Positions 9,067 through 18,356 of a stretch of DNA of 64,000 nt are shown here, piece after piece (the first letter of the stretch is position 1; each line of letters opens with the position of its first letter). The stretch spans positions 111,425 through 175,424 of the forward strand of contig NZ_JAUALB010000015.1 in assembly GCF_030345795.1 (NCBI RefSeq), given 5' to 3'. A program made the position numbers and the translations under genes. Source of the DNA: Micromonospora sp. WMMA1363. Lineage in GTDB: Bacteria > Actinomycetota > Actinomycetes > Mycobacteriales > Micromonosporaceae. A model generated the notes under the pieces. It did not search any database and was not told the DNA's origin. It worked only from the letters and a program-made list of their open reading frames with translations.

Positions 9067-9336
9067 CTACTGATCGGTGTCGAGAAGCCGGTCCAGCATG
9101 GTGATGATGCGGTCGAGCTTGCCGTGCGCGGCGGTCAGGGATTCCTCGTGGCGGTCGAGTTTCTCGTTGTGCTGCGACTGGGTGATCGCCAGGGCCTGGA
9201 TGGTGTGCTGCTGGGCACGCAGGGTCTGGGCCATGTCGCCGAGGTCGCGGTCGCCGCTGGCGCGTAGCCCGGCCTCCACACCGAGGCGATCCTCGATGGC
9301 GGTGATGCGCCGTTCGAGCTCTTCCAGGCTGCTCAT
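9067..9336 (-). CDS. Small coiled-coil protein of the Tn3 element (89 aa)
   Basis: Its start overlaps the resolvase stop by 4 nt, so the two are translationally coupled. The product is almost entirely heptad-like (MSSLEELERRITAIEDRLGV, QHTIQALAITQSQHNEKLDR, KLDRIITMLDRLLD), predicting an extended coiled coil, with no DNA-binding motif. No family is recognised. The tight coupling suggests a resolvase- or transposase-associated role, which is inference. Confidence 0.7.
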   Translation of the reverse strand: MSSLEELERRITAIEDRLGVEAGLRASGDRDLGDMAQTLRAQQHTIQALAITQSQHNEKLDRHEESLTAAHGKLDRIITMLDRLLDTDQ

Positions 9337-9908
9337 GCGGTCGCGGCTCCCGTCGCGGTGGTGGCAGGTCGTAGGTAGGCGTACACGGTTTCGCGACTGA
9401 TGCCGTACTCCTTGGCCAGCAGCGATTTACGTTCGCCGGCGGCGGCGCGTGCGCGTAACTGGTCGGCCTGTTCGCCGGTCAGGGCCGGTTTGCGGCCGGT
9501 GTAGGCGCCGCGCTGTTTGGCCGCGGCGATGCCTTCGCGCTGGCGTTCGAGGATCAGCGCCCGTTCGAACTCGGCGAAGGCACCCATGACGCTCAGGAGC
9601 AGGGTGGCCATCGGGGAGTCCTCGCCGGTGAAGGTCAGGCTCTCCTTGACGAACTCCACGCGGACGCCCTTGCCGGTCAGGGTGCGGACCAGGCGGCGCA
9701 GGTCGTCGAGGTTGCGGGCGAGCCGGTCCATGGAGTGCACGAGGACGGTGTCGCCGTCGCGGACGAACGCGATCATCTCGTCGAGTTTCGGCCGGGCGGT
9801 GTCCTTGCCCGACGCGGTGTCGGTGAAGACCCGGTCGACGGTGACGCCGTCGAGTTGGCGCACGGTGTTCTGCTCGATCGTGCTGACTCTGCGGTAGCCA
9901 ACTCGCAC
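9333..9908 (-). CDS. tnpR: Serine resolvase/invertase of the Tn3 element (191 aa)
   Basis: N-terminal resolvase domain with VGYRRVSTIEQNTVRQ (nucleophile Ser in RRVST), DTVLVHSMDRLARNLDDLRR and SPMATLLLSVMGAFAEFERA, then a C-terminal helix-turn-helix (SLLAKEYGISRETVYAYL). It resolves cointegrates at the res site. GTG 9908 is chosen over the upstream in-frame start at 9983 because AAGGAAGGGG sits just before it and the family begins right at this point. Confidence 0.92.
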   Translation of the reverse strand: MRVGYRRVSTIEQNTVRQLDGVTVDRVFTDTASGKDTARPKLDEMIAFVRDGDTVLVHSMDRLARNLDDLRRLVRTLTGKGVRVEFVKESLTFTGEDSPMATLLLSVMGAFAEFERALILERQREGIAAAKQRGAYTGRKPALTGEQADQLRARAAAGERKSLLAKEYGISRETVYAYLRPATTATGAATA

Positions 9909-10015
9909 TCGGGCGCCCCTTCCTTGCGAAACGTCAGGCTGGACTCTATGAGTCTGGCGGACGATCGTCAAGAAACTCCGCACCGGATTCTATTCTGACG
10001 TCTTTGCGGGCGGTG
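9909..10015. other. Probable res (resolution) region
   Basis: Non-coding, AT-richer stretch directly upstream of the resolvase, containing the self-complementary GACGATCGTC near 9960 and TATTCTGACGTCTTT. Location and composition fit a Tn3 res site, but three resolvase-binding subsites cannot be delimited by eye. Confidence 0.4.
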
Positions 10016-10103
10016 CCGGGTGTGGTGTTGGGGTCTACCCCAGAACGACATCGCGGCGGCGGCGGGAATCATCGCGGGCGTGCCAGAGACGCCCGGCAGG
10101 GTG

Positions 10104-10378
10104 TCACGGCTGCGGCTCGGTGGCGTCGAGGTGATTGCGCATCCCGGTGATGACCCAGTCGAAGGCTGCCCGGCCGGGTTCGTCGAGTTCGTCGCGTGCG
10201 GCGGCGAGGACCTGCCGTAGCCGGGCGTCGACGTCGGGCCGTCGGGGTCGCCGCCTTCGGCGGTGATCTCGGCGCGGATCTCGTCACGGGTGCTGTGGAC
10301 TGCGTCGACCCAGGCGGCGAAAGCGTTCGCGGCGGCGGCCACGGCGGGATGGGGCGTCGGACCGTCTGCGGGGATCAC
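10104..10378 (-). CDS. Small Tn3 accessory protein, frameshifted
   Basis: Begins 24 nt after the tnpA stop in the same direction. The N-terminus reads MIPADGPTPHPAVAAAANAF and AAWVDAVHSTRDEIRAEITA. At about 10225 the frame changes; with one extra C in GGCCCGAC it continues as DVDARLRQVLAAARDELDEP and FDWVITGMRNHLDATEPQP to the stop at 10104, giving an acidic helical protein of about 92 residues. Without the correction an unrelated basic tail results. No family is recognised. Confidence 0.55.
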
Positions 10379-10402
10379 TGTCGTCCTCTCCGTGGGCGGA
10401 GT

Positions 10403-13400
10403 TCAGGGGGTCGCGGTGGCCGGCTGCACGGCGGCGCCGTGCAAGGCGGGTTCGGGTGTCGGGCCGCGGGTGTAGTCGAGTCGTTCGTTCATCTTCAATA
10501 TCCACCGCCCGTAAAGCGCCACGTGCGACCAGAACAGCGGGGTCAGTCCGCGCCGGTCCTCGTCGGTCATCCGCGCGGCCCACTCGGGTTCGGACAGCAC
10601 GTGGTCGATGAGCCGGGTGTTGATCAAAACGAGGGAGGATTGCAGCAGGTGCAGGGCGAGCATGGAGATCTCCTGGTGCTCGCGGTCCGGGCCGGTCAGT
10701 TCGGCGTCCTTGCCGTAGAAGATGGCGGTGTTGCCGCTGTTCCACTGCTCGACGACCTGCAACCCGCCGTGGATCTCCCGGCGTAGCGCCTCGGACGACA
10801 GGTACTCGCAGATGAAGATGGTGCGGATGGCCCGGCCGAGTTCCTCGATCGCCGCATAGGTGGGGTGCTTCGGGCCGTTGCGGGTGAACCGGCGCAGCAC
10901 CTGCTCGGCCTCGGCGGTACCGAGCTGCAACGCCCGCGCATACTTGATCATCTGGTCGTACTGCTGGTTGATCAGGTCCCACTTGATCGGCCGGGACAGC
11001 ACCGTCTCCAACCCGGCGTAGGTGGCGCCGTCGCCGGGCCGGTACAGCCGGGCCGAGCCGATGTTCTTCAGCCGGGGCAGCAGCCGGTAGCCCAGCAAAT
11101 GGCAGAACGCGAACCCGACGATGCTGGCGCCGTGCGTGTCGGTGTAGTTCGCCTCGATCGCCGAGTCGATGTCGGCCGAGTGCCGGATCAGGCCCTCCAT
11201 CATCGCCGCGACCTCCGACGACGAACACGTCTTGACCTGCGAATACACGCAGACACTCTTACGCTCGACGTGCCAGTAGATCATGACGCCGGGCCCGCCG
11301 TAGCGGGCGTGCCATTCGGTGTTGAGGTTCGCGTCCCACGAGCCGAACTTCTTCGAATCGCTCGCGCAGGCCGTCCCGCTGCCCCACCAGTTCGGATCCC
11401 GGGTGGCGAAGGTGTCGTTGACCACCGAAGCGACCGCCCGGCGCAGGCCGTCGCGGTTGACGTACAGCTTGCGGATCCGGCGCAGCTGCGCCTCGCTCAG
11501 CCCGTGGTCGCCGGCCGCGGCGATCCGTTTCACCCCGACGTTGGTCCCTAGCCCGAAGACGACCAGCAACAACCTGACCCGAAGCTCGTCACGGCTGAGA
11601 TGCTCCCGCGACGCCAGAGACGTGAACTCGGCGTCGCAGCCGGTCAGCCAGAACGTCTCCTTGACGATGTCGAGCAGGTCGACCACACCCCACCGGCGCA
11701 CCAGTTCGGCCTTCAACTCCACCAGGGTCGGTGGTTCGGGCAGCGCGGCCAGCCGCGGCACCGAGATCCACACCTGGTTGCGGCGGGTGGTGACCCGGGC
11801 CCCGCCGGTGGTGCCGTCACGCAAGCCGGTCGCCAGACCGGTCAGCGCCGCGTCCAGGCGCGCCTTGACGGTGGCGGTGAACACCGTCGGGTCGGTGGGC
11901 TGGGCGATCTCGGCGTAGTGCATGTCACGGGCCACGTCGAAGTCGTGCGGCAGGTCCGCCTCCGGATTGCGCCACTTCGCCGCGCCGACGATCCAGATCT
12001 CCCGGCGGCGGATCGCCGCCGACAGGGCGCTGAGCACGCACAACTCGTACGAGGTGCGGATGATCTTGCCGGACTTGTTGTAGATCGCCTCCCGCCAGTC
12101 GGCGGGCACCACCCCGTCGATCGGGATGACCTCGGCCGCGTCGTAGGGCACCTTCGGCCGGTCGGCGTAGCGGCGCAGCAGGTCCAGGGCGTCCATCACC
12201 GGCCGGTACGCGGTGTTGTTGCACCGGAACTCCATGCTGGACAGCACCTGCGGCAGCATCCGCCGGTAGTAGTTGGAGTACGACGACTCCAACACGGTAC
12301 GGACCTTCGCCTTCATCGCGTTCTTGTTCGCCTTCGCCTCGGCGACCAGCGCCCGCAACGTCTGCTCCCCGCCGTCCACCGCCGGATAGACCGCCTCCCG
12401 CACGGTCGCGTCGGGATGCTCCACAGCGGCCTCGGCGACCTTGAACAGGATGCCCTCCTTGCCCAGAACACGGCGGATCTCCGCCTCCACCGTCTTGTTG
12501 ACCTTGTTCACCGCCCGGGTGTTGATCGTCCGCACCAGGGTGATGAACAGGTCCACCAGCGAGTCGGTCAGCTCGGTCTGCCGCCGCCAGCACAACGCCG
12601 CCAACAGGGTCTGGCGCACCTGGTCGGCGTTGTCACGGCGCATCGCCGACGGCGCCGCGATGGCCGCCCGGTTGCGCCACAACGTCACCCGCCGCTCGGC
12701 CACGTCGGCGAACAGGTCCGCCGGCAACCCGAGACTACGGACCCGACGCAGCTTCGCGACCTCGTCCAGGAACGTCTCCAGCCCCGGCCGCCCCGGATCG
12801 GCCTTGATCTCGGCCAACAGCCCCGCCGCGCCCTCGGCCGGCGCCTCGTCGTCGGCGCCCTCGTCACCGTCGGTGTCCTCGTCCCCGGCCGGGGCGACCA
12901 GCGCCTCCAAGCGGTCCACCGCGCCGGCGGCGGACAACCGGGCCACGATCGTGGCGCAGAACCGGCCGTCCGCGGTGTCGGCCGCGCTCGCAATGATCCG
13001 GTCGATACGGCCCGCAGCCGGCGGCTCGATGCGCTGCGACCGGCAGCGCAGCAGCAGGGCCTGACGCTGCCGGTCCGGGCTCAGCTCCGACGGGCAGACC
13101 TGCTCGGCCAGCCAGCCGGTCAACGCCTTGGCATCGGCGACCGTGCACTCCCGGAACCGCAACGCCCGCCGGATCTGCGCCCGGTGGTACTCGATCGTGC
13201 TGCCCGTGAACAAATATGTGCCGAACGTCGCCGGGTCAACCTTCACCTGCCGGGCGACGAACTCGACCGCGGCGGCCGGCACCTCCCCGGCGCGGCGGGG
13301 GAACCGGCCCTCGATCTCGAAAAACTTCAGGATCACCGCGAAGCCGAGCTTCGTCGGCCCGTACTTGTTCGCGATCAGTTCCCGGTCCGCGTCGACCAGC

Positions 13401-13444
13401 GTCCACGCATCGATCAGATCTTCCAGACTCCACTCACGACGCAC
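10403..13444 (-). CDS. tnpA: Tn3-family transposase (1013 aa)
   Basis: Standard Tn3 TnpA length. The N-terminal DUF4158-like DNA-binding region ([40 protein letters not shown]) is followed by the DDE_Tnp_Tn3 domain with [20 protein letters not shown] (first Asp), [20 protein letters not shown] (second Asp) and [20 protein letters not shown] (Glu). GTG 13444 is chosen because family members start at RREWS; the longer open frame would add about 89 unrelated residues overlapping the divergent gene. No frameshift is seen, so the transposon is potentially active. Confidence 0.95.
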   Translation of the reverse strand: MRREWSLEDLIDAWTLVDADRELIANKYGPTKLGFAVILKFFEIEGRFPRRAGEVPAAAVEFVARQVKVDPATFGTYLFTGSTIEYHRAQIRRALRFRECTVADAKALTGWLAEQVCPSELSPDRQRQALLLRCRSQRIEPPAAGRIDRIIASAADTADGRFCATIVARLSAAGAVDRLEALVAPAGDEDTDGDEGADDEAPAEGAAGLLAEIKADPGRPGLETFLDEVAKLRRVRSLGLPADLFADVAERRVTLWRNRAAIAAPSAMRRDNADQVRQTLLAALCWRRQTELTDSLVDLFITLVRTINTRAVNKVNKTVEAEIRRVLGKEGILFKVAEAAVEHPDATVREAVYPAVDGGEQTLRALVAEAKANKNAMKAKVRTVLESSYSNYYRRMLPQVLSSMEFRCNNTAYRPVMDALDLLRRYADRPKVPYDAAEVIPIDGVVPADWREAIYNKSGKIIRTSYELCVLSALSAAIRRREIWIVGAAKWRNPEADLPHDFDVARDMHYAEIAQPTDPTVFTATVKARLDAALTGLATGLRDGTTGGARVTTRRNQVWISVPRLAALPEPPTLVELKAELVRRWGVVDLLDIVKETFWLTGCDAEFTSLASREHLSRDELRVRLLLVVFGLGTNVGVKRIAAAGDHGLSEAQLRRIRKLYVNRDGLRRAVASVVNDTFATRDPNWWGSGTACASDSKKFGSWDANLNTEWHARYGGPGVMIYWHVERKSVCVYSQVKTCSSSEVAAMMEGLIRHSADIDSAIEANYTDTHGASIVGFAFCHLLGYRLLPRLKNIGSARLYRPGDGATYAGLETVLSRPIKWDLINQQYDQMIKYARALQLGTAEAEQVLRRFTRNGPKHPTYAAIEELGRAIRTIFICEYLSSEALRREIHGGLQVVEQWNSGNTAIFYGKDAELTGPDREHQEISMLALHLLQSSLVLINTRLIDHVLSEPEWAARMTDEDRRGLTPLFWSHVALYGRWILKMNERLDYTRGPTPEPALHGAAVQPATATP

Positions 13445-13568
13445 CGCGCCAGGCTGCCAGACACCCACCGGGCAGGCATAGAGTCCATCGAACGCCGCAG
13501 GGGGGCCTCGGCAGGCCCGCCCACCGTCGGCGGTCGGGGCCATCGGGCTGATGAACAGGAGGAACACC

Positions 13569-13949
13569 GTGACGCGTCGCTGGGTCCGCTTCGAACTACC
13601 GGTCATGGTGTGCGTCGACATCGACGACCAAATCGAACACGAACAGGTGACCACCGTCGTGCTCGGTGTCGAGCACGAGGCCATCACCCTCGCCCGCGAC
13701 GCCGACGGCAACTACCTCATCTACGACGCCGATGCCAACCGCGTCGACTACGACGACCCCGCGGCCCGCACCGCCCTGTCCCTGGCCAACGACCGCAGCG
13801 CCTGGCCCGCCCGCGACGCCTGGGAAGAAGGCCCCGACGCCCTCGACGACCCCTGGCTGTACGACGAAGGCGACACCGAGGAAGACGACGACACTGCCGA
13901 CGACCTCGAACCACTCGACGACGACAGCGCCCCGGACAGGCAAGGCTGA
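13569..13949 (+). CDS. Acidic-tailed accessory protein, divergent from tnpA (126 aa)
   Basis: GTG 13569 is preceded by a near-perfect AGGAGG 7 nt upstream. The N-terminus [20 protein letters not shown] looks like a compact beta-rich domain with [20 protein letters not shown]; the last ~45 residues are extremely acidic ([20 protein letters not shown]). Only 124 bp separate it from tnpA, so the promoters face each other. An acidic DNA mimic or a regulator of TnpA would fit, but this is inference; the family is unknown to me. Confidence 0.75.
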   Translation: MTRRWVRFELPVMVCVDIDDQIEHEQVTTVVLGVEHEAITLARDADGNYLIYDADANRVDYDDPAARTALSLANDRSAWPARDAWEEGPDALDDPWLYDEGDTEEDDDTADDLEPLDDDSAPDRQG

Positions 13950-14082
13950 CACCCAGCCCTCAACCGTCGTAACCCCATACCCGAAGCCCCTGCCCCAGGC
14001 CGGGCGCCGCGAAGGCACACCCAAAACCTACCCGCCAGTAACTTTGGGGCTGGTGACGACTACCCAAGCGCGGGGCCGTGCA

Positions 14083-14180
14083 GGCCGAGCAGTCGGGTCC
14101 AGGCGGCCAGATCGGCGGCGATGTTCGCGGCTAGGACCCAGCCGCGGTTGACGGTCCAGGCCTTCGAGGGCAGGTTTCGC
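14083..14180 (-). pseudogene. IS1380 transposase, internal piece
   Basis: Reads LPSKAWTVNRGWVLAANIAA, DLAAWTRLLGLH, joining the C-terminal piece across Tn3 and the mid piece (15560-15722) across IS256 in the correct frame. Confidence 0.85.
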
Positions 14181-15551
14181 GGGACTGTACAAATAACGGC
14201 TGATCGACCGATCAAGGGAGAGACGCCAGATGACGACCGAGACCACCGTGGGACAGCCGGCCGTGGAGCCGGTGGGTGCGGTCACGGATGAGCAGTTGAT
14301 CGCGATGCTGGTCGATCGGGCTCGTGGTGACGGGTTGAAGCTGACCGGCGAGGGTGGGCTGCTGCAGCAGCTGACGAAGCGGGTCCTCGAGTCGGCGTTG
14401 GATGGGGAGATCACCGACCACGTCGGCTACGACAAGCACGACCCGGCGGGTCGGGGTAGCGGGAACACCCGTAACGGCAGCCGGACCAAGACGGTGCTCA
14501 CCGACGTCGGGCCGGTCGAGGTGCGGGTCCCACGCGACGCCGCCGGGACGTTCGAGCCGCAGATCGTGCGTAAGCGGCAGCGGCGTCTGACCGGCGTCGA
14601 CGACATGGTCCTGTCGCTGTCGGCCAAGGGCCTGACCCACGGCGAGATCGCCGCGCACCTGGCTGAGGTCTACGGCGCTGAGGTGTCGAAGCAGACCATC
14701 TCCACGATCACCGACAAGGTCATGGACGGCATGGCCGAGTGGCAGAACCGGCCCCTGGACCGGGTCTACCCGGTCGTGTTCATCGACGCCATCAACGTCA
14801 AGATCAGGGACGGTCAGGTCGCGAACCGGCCGATCTACCTCGCGATGGCGGTCACCGTCGACGGCCACCGCGACATCCTCGGTATCTGGGCCGGTGACGG
14901 CGGCGAGGGCGCCAAGTACTGGCTGCACGTGCTCACCGAGTTGAAGAACCGCGGCGTGGCCGACGTGCTGATGCTGGTCTGTGACGGGCTCAAGGGACTG
15001 CCGGAGACGGTGGAGACGGTGTGGCCGCGCACGATCGTGCAGACGTGTGTGGTGCACCTGCTGCGCAACTCGTTCCGCTACGCCGCCCGGCAGGACTGGG
15101 ACAAGATCGCCAAAGCGCTGCGGCCGGTCTACACCGCGGCGACCGAGGACGCCGCCACCGAGCGGTTCCTCGAGTTCGCCGAGGCGTGGGGCCGTAAGTA
15201 TCCGGCGATCGTGAAGCTGTGGGAGAACGCGTGGGCGGAGTTCGTGCCGTTCCTCGCCTTCGACGTGGAGATCCGCAAGGTCATCTGCTCCACGAACGCG
15301 ATCGAGTCCGTCAACGCCCGTATCCGCAGGGCCGTGCGAGCTCGTGGCCACTTCCCGAACGAGCAGGCCGCACTCAAGTGCGTCTACATGGCCTTGATGA
15401 GCCTCGACCCGACCGGAGCCGGCCGCCGACGCTGGACCATGCGCTGGAAAGCACCACTGAACGCCTTCCAGATCGCCTTCGAAGGCCGGCTCACCCCGGC
15501 CAACAACTGACCACCTCAACAACCAAGATCAGCCGTTAACTTGACACTCCC
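14181..15551 (+). mobile_element. IS256-family element, copy 1 (1371 bp)
   Basis: Left end GGGACTGTACAAATAACGG, right end the complement of GGGAGTGTCAAGTTAACGG; both continue into GCTGATC. A perfect 8-bp duplication GGTTTCGC lies at 14173-14180 and 15552-15559. The other copies (32094, 51176) have the same length but no matching flanks. Confidence 0.96.
14230..15510 (+). CDS. IS256/mutator-type transposase, copy 1 (426 aa)
   Basis: Full-length transposase_mut protein. VVFIDAINVKIRDGQ and LMLVCDGLKGLPETVE hold the catalytic aspartates and CSTNAIESVNARIRR is the family signature with the Glu. It differs from copies 2 and 3 by at least one residue near the end (RWTMRWK here, RWTIRWK there). Start at ATG 14230, with GGGAGAG upstream. 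Confidence 0.96.
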   Translation: MTTETTVGQPAVEPVGAVTDEQLIAMLVDRARGDGLKLTGEGGLLQQLTKRVLESALDGEITDHVGYDKHDPAGRGSGNTRNGSRTKTVLTDVGPVEVRVPRDAAGTFEPQIVRKRQRRLTGVDDMVLSLSAKGLTHGEIAAHLAEVYGAEVSKQTISTITDKVMDGMAEWQNRPLDRVYPVVFIDAINVKIRDGQVANRPIYLAMAVTVDGHRDILGIWAGDGGEGAKYWLHVLTELKNRGVADVLMLVCDGLKGLPETVETVWPRTIVQTCVVHLLRNSFRYAARQDWDKIAKALRPVYTAATEDAATERFLEFAEAWGRKYPAIVKLWENAWAEFVPFLAFDVEIRKVICSTNAIESVNARIRRAVRARGHFPNEQAALKCVYMALMSLDPTGAGRRRWTMRWKAPLNAFQIAFEGRLTPANN

Positions 15552-15559
15552 GGTTTCGC

Positions 15560-15722
15560 AGGCCCATGGCCTTGTTCGTGCGCACCTGATCTTCCACTCC
15601 GGCGTGCGAACGGTGCAGCACGTCGAGCCATTGCGGCTGGTGAGAGCCGGCCACGCCGTGGATGCGGCGGATGTTGGTGGCGACGATCGCGTACCGCCAG
15701 CCGGTACGTTTCTCCAGGTCGG
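15560..15722 (-). pseudogene. IS1380 transposase, central piece
   Basis: Reads LTDLEKRTGWRYAIVATNIR, RIHGVAGSHQPQWLDVLHRS, HAGVEDQVRTNKAMGLRN, a conserved IS1380 region. Upstream it stops at the IS701 border; comparison with the N-terminal piece at 18357 suggests that roughly 110 residues were deleted. Confidence 0.85.
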
Positions 15723-15726
15723 TTAG

Positions 15727-17025
15727 TACTGCAACGGCGGGTCGTGGCTTATGGTGGTTCGAGTCGTTTGCGGTAGTGGGTGGCTCGGGCTTGTTCCTGG
15801 CGTCGGCGGCGGAAGCGGGACCAGTGCAGGATGTGGTCGGCTCGGTGGCGGGTGGTCAGGACCAGGCGGGCGAACAGGCGGCGGATTTCGTTGCTGCTCA
15901 ACGGGATCAGGCTGCCCTCGCTCCCGGCGGTGCCCCCTTTGCGGCTTCGGCGGCGCGGGTGACGACGAGGAACGCGGCAGCGGCCATGGCCAGGGTGATG
16001 TGGCCGTACCAGGCGTCGTAACGGCGGACCTGGTACTGGTCCAGGCCGACCTCGTTCTTCGCGGTCTGGAACGACTCCTCCACCGACCAACGGCTACCGG
16101 CGACCCGCACCAGGTCGCGTAGTCGGGTGCCGCGGGGGCCGAAGCACACGTAGTAGGCGATGTCGCTCGGGTCGCTGATCGAGCGTCGGGCCAGGACCCA
16201 GCCCCGCCGGCCGTGAGCGAAGGTACGACGGATCGGCAACCGGGCCCAGTCGTAACGGCGTGGCCCGTGCGCGCCGTCACCACACGAGAGCCGCTGCCAC
16301 GCACCCGCACGCACCCTCGCGACCAGCTCATTCACCCGGCTGGTGGTGTGCAGCCCGGAGGGCACCGCGTTGTCACATCGGGTGGCCATCACGTACGCGA
16401 CGTCCTGATCCTCCAACCAGCCCCGCAGACCAGGATTCTGCCCATACACCTCGTCGGCGGTGAACCACGCGAACGGCACCCCCGCCTCGATCGCCCGCTG
16501 CAGCATGGCCTGCGCCTGCTGCGGCTTGGTCGCGAACTCGACATCATCCGGAACCGCCGCGCGCCGGCACCGGTCCCGATCACCGGTCCACGACGTCGGC
16601 AGGTACAACTCCCGATCGATCAACGCCCGACCCTTGGCCGTGGCGTAACACAGGAACGTGCCGATCTGACAGTTCTCGGTCTTGCCCGCCGTACCCGAAT
16701 ACTGGCGTTGGACTCCCGCCGAGGCACGGCCCTTCTTGACGAACCCGGTCTCGCCGGCGACAAGCACCCCGGCCGGATCACCGATCGCCTCCACCACGTA
16801 GCCGCGCACGTCATCACGGACCGCGTCCCGGTCCCACGCCGGGCTGCACAACACGCCCTGCAACCCGTCCGGCGAGACATGCCCCGCCTGCTCCGCGAGC
16901 GTCCAGCCATTACGCCGCTCCAACGGCGCCAGCAACCCCCGCACATACGCCCACGCCCGCCGCCGCGGCTCCACCCGCCCGAACCGATGCGCGAACCGGA
17001 AGAACAACTCCTCCAACCCCACATC
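15727..17025 (-). mobile_element. IS701-family element, right end truncated by IS3
   Basis: The left end begins TACTGCAACGG after TTAG (15723-15726), consistent with the YTAR target preference reported for IS701. The right end is lost at the IS3 border at 17026. Confidence 0.7.
15749..17025 (-). pseudogene. IS701 transposase with a mutated catalytic motif and frameshift
   Basis: Typical IS701 sequence (FGRVEPRRRAWAYVRGLLAP, VQRQYSGTAGKTENCQIGTF, RELYLPTSWTGDRDRCR). The usual DETGF motif reads GETGF near 16750, removing the first catalytic Asp. Near 15930 a G5 run where G6 would keep frame causes a premature stop after AAKGAPPGARAA; the natural tail SLIPLSSNEIRRLFARLVLT continues in the next frame to 15749. 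The 5' end is removed by IS3. Confidence 0.85.
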
Positions 17026-17091
17026 TGAGCCACCCCCGCTTTCATGGAGTTTCTTGACCATGGTCTGATGGCCGTGGGGGAGGAAGTATCC

Positions 17092-17403
17092 GTGGCAGCA
17101 CCGAAGAAGTACCCCGATGAGCTCCGTCAGCGCGCTGTGCGCTTGTACCGCGAATCGGACCCGAAGCCGGTGATCCGGCGCTTGGCCGAGCAGCTCGGCG
17201 TGCATCACGAGGCGCTCAGGAACTGGATCCGTCAGGCCGAGGCTGACACGGGTGAGCGTCACGACCGGCCGACCAGCGAGATGGTCGAGGAGAACCGCCG
17301 GCTGCGCAGGGAGGTCACCGAGCTGCGGCGGGCCAACGAGATCCTGAAAGCGGCGAGCGCGTATTTCGCGGCGGAGCTCGACCCGACCCGGCGACGGTCA
17401 TGA
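17092..17403 (+). CDS. IS3 OrfA, transposase DNA-binding subunit (103 aa)
   Basis: HTH_Tnp_1/IS3 OrfA: KKYPDELRQRAVRLYRESDP, helix-turn-helix through LGVHHEALRNWIRQAE, then a leucine-zipper-like ENRRLRREVTELRRANEILK. GTG 17092 is favoured over ATG 17044 because GGGGGAGGAAG lies just upstream. It overlaps orfB by ATGA, the usual arrangement for a programmed -1 frameshift or coupled translation. Confidence 0.9.
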   Translation: MAAPKKYPDELRQRAVRLYRESDPKPVIRRLAEQLGVHHEALRNWIRQAEADTGERHDRPTSEMVEENRRLRREVTELRRANEILKAASAYFAAELDPTRRRS

Positions 17404-18326
17404 CGTTCATTGATGAACACCGTGACCAGTTCGCGGTCGCGCTCCTGCTACGGGTCCTGAACATCGGCGCTTCGACCTACTACGCGTGGGTCAAGCAGGC
17501 CGAGGCGCCCTGCGACCGCGACGTGGTCGACCTGGGCCTGATCTCCAACATTCACGAGATCTGGGAGACCTCCGGGCGCACCTACGGCGCGGACCGGGTC
17601 CACCGCCAGCTACGCCGCGACGGCATCTACGTGGGTCGCAAACGCGTCGAGCGGCTGATGACGCAGCAGGGCTGGCAGGGCGCGTTCCTGCGCCGCGGCT
17701 GGCGCGGCGGCTCCACGCGGCAGGACCCACGGCACACACCGGCGCCGGACCTTGTCGGGCGGCAGTTCACCGCCACCGGGCCGAACCGGCTCTGGGTCGC
17801 CGACGCCACCCGCATCCCCTGCGGCGAAGGCGTGTTCTGGCTCGCCGCGGTCCGCGACGTCTTCTCCCGCCGAATCGTCGGCTGGAAGACCTCCAACCGC
17901 TGCGACACCGACCTGATCCTCGCCGCCCTCGAATACGGCATCTGGTCGCGCGACGTCCGCGACGGCCAGTTGATCCACCACTCAGATCGCGGGTCGAACT
18001 ACACATCGTTCCGGTTCGCGGAACGCTTACAGGACAACGGGATCCTGCCCTCGATGGGCTCCGTCGGCGACAGCTACGACAACGCCCTGATGGAGAATTT
18101 CTGGTCGACGCTGAAGATCGAACTCGTCTACCGCACGAGCTGGCGGACCCGCGACGAGGCCGAGAACGCGATCTTCGCCTACATCGACGGCTGGTACAAC
18201 ACCCGCCGCATCCAGAAGGAACTGGGCTACCTCAGCCCGAACGAGTACGAGACCGCCTGGCACACCCACCAGAGGCAACCAGCCGAACCACCTATCGCCA
18301 CCCCTGCGCCAGCCGGCAGCAGGTAA
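17400..18326 (+). CDS. IS3 OrfB, integrase-type transposase (308 aa)
   Basis: An HTH_21 domain followed by the rve catalytic core: NRLWVADATRIPCGEGVFWL (Asp), GQLIHHSDRGSNYTSFRFAE (Asp), NALMENFWSTLKIELVYRTS (Glu), ending GYLSPNEYE. It appears intact, making this IS3 one of the potentially active elements here. Confidence 0.93.
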   Translation: MTFIDEHRDQFAVALLLRVLNIGASTYYAWVKQAEAPCDRDVVDLGLISNIHEIWETSGRTYGADRVHRQLRRDGIYVGRKRVERLMTQQGWQGAFLRRGWRGGSTRQDPRHTPAPDLVGRQFTATGPNRLWVADATRIPCGEGVFWLAAVRDVFSRRIVGWKTSNRCDTDLILAALEYGIWSRDVRDGQLIHHSDRGSNYTSFRFAERLQDNGILPSMGSVGDSYDNALMENFWSTLKIELVYRTSWRTRDEAENAIFAYIDGWYNTRRIQKELGYLSPNEYETAWHTHQRQPAEPPIATPAPAGSR

Positions 18327-18356
18327 CCACCGCTCCAGCAAAGCGGGGGAAGCTCA

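Larger units (their letters stand above)
8819..14077 (-). mobile_element. Tn3-family transposon, complete (5259 bp)
   Basis: About 51-bp imperfect inverted repeats at 8819-8869 and 14027-14077 (core CACCAGCCCCAAAGTTACTG), flanked by a perfect 5-bp duplication GTGCA at 8814-8818 and 14078-14082, the duplication length expected of Tn3 transposons. Contents: tnpA, a small ORF, a serine resolvase and a coiled-coil ORF on the minus strand, and a divergent acidic-protein gene. No antibiotic or metal resistance gene is present. Confidence 0.95.
17026..18356 (+). mobile_element. IS3-family element (1331 bp)
   Basis: Imperfect inverted repeats TGAGCCACCCCCGCTTT (17026) and TGAGCTTCCCCCGCTTT (complement, ending 18356). 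The flanking triplets differ (ATC/GCC): the left flank is IS701 and the right flank is IS1380, implying a deletion or recombination next to the element. Confidence 0.9.

Noticed and set aside
11600..13972. Very long plus-strand frame (790 codons) opposite tnpA
   Set aside because: Antisense shadow produced by GC-rich codon bias of the Tn3 transposase; the Pro/Gln/Arg-rich composition has no domain.
14212..15522. 436-codon minus frame opposite the IS256 transposase
   Set aside because: Antisense shadow; the plus strand carries the complete mutator-family signature.
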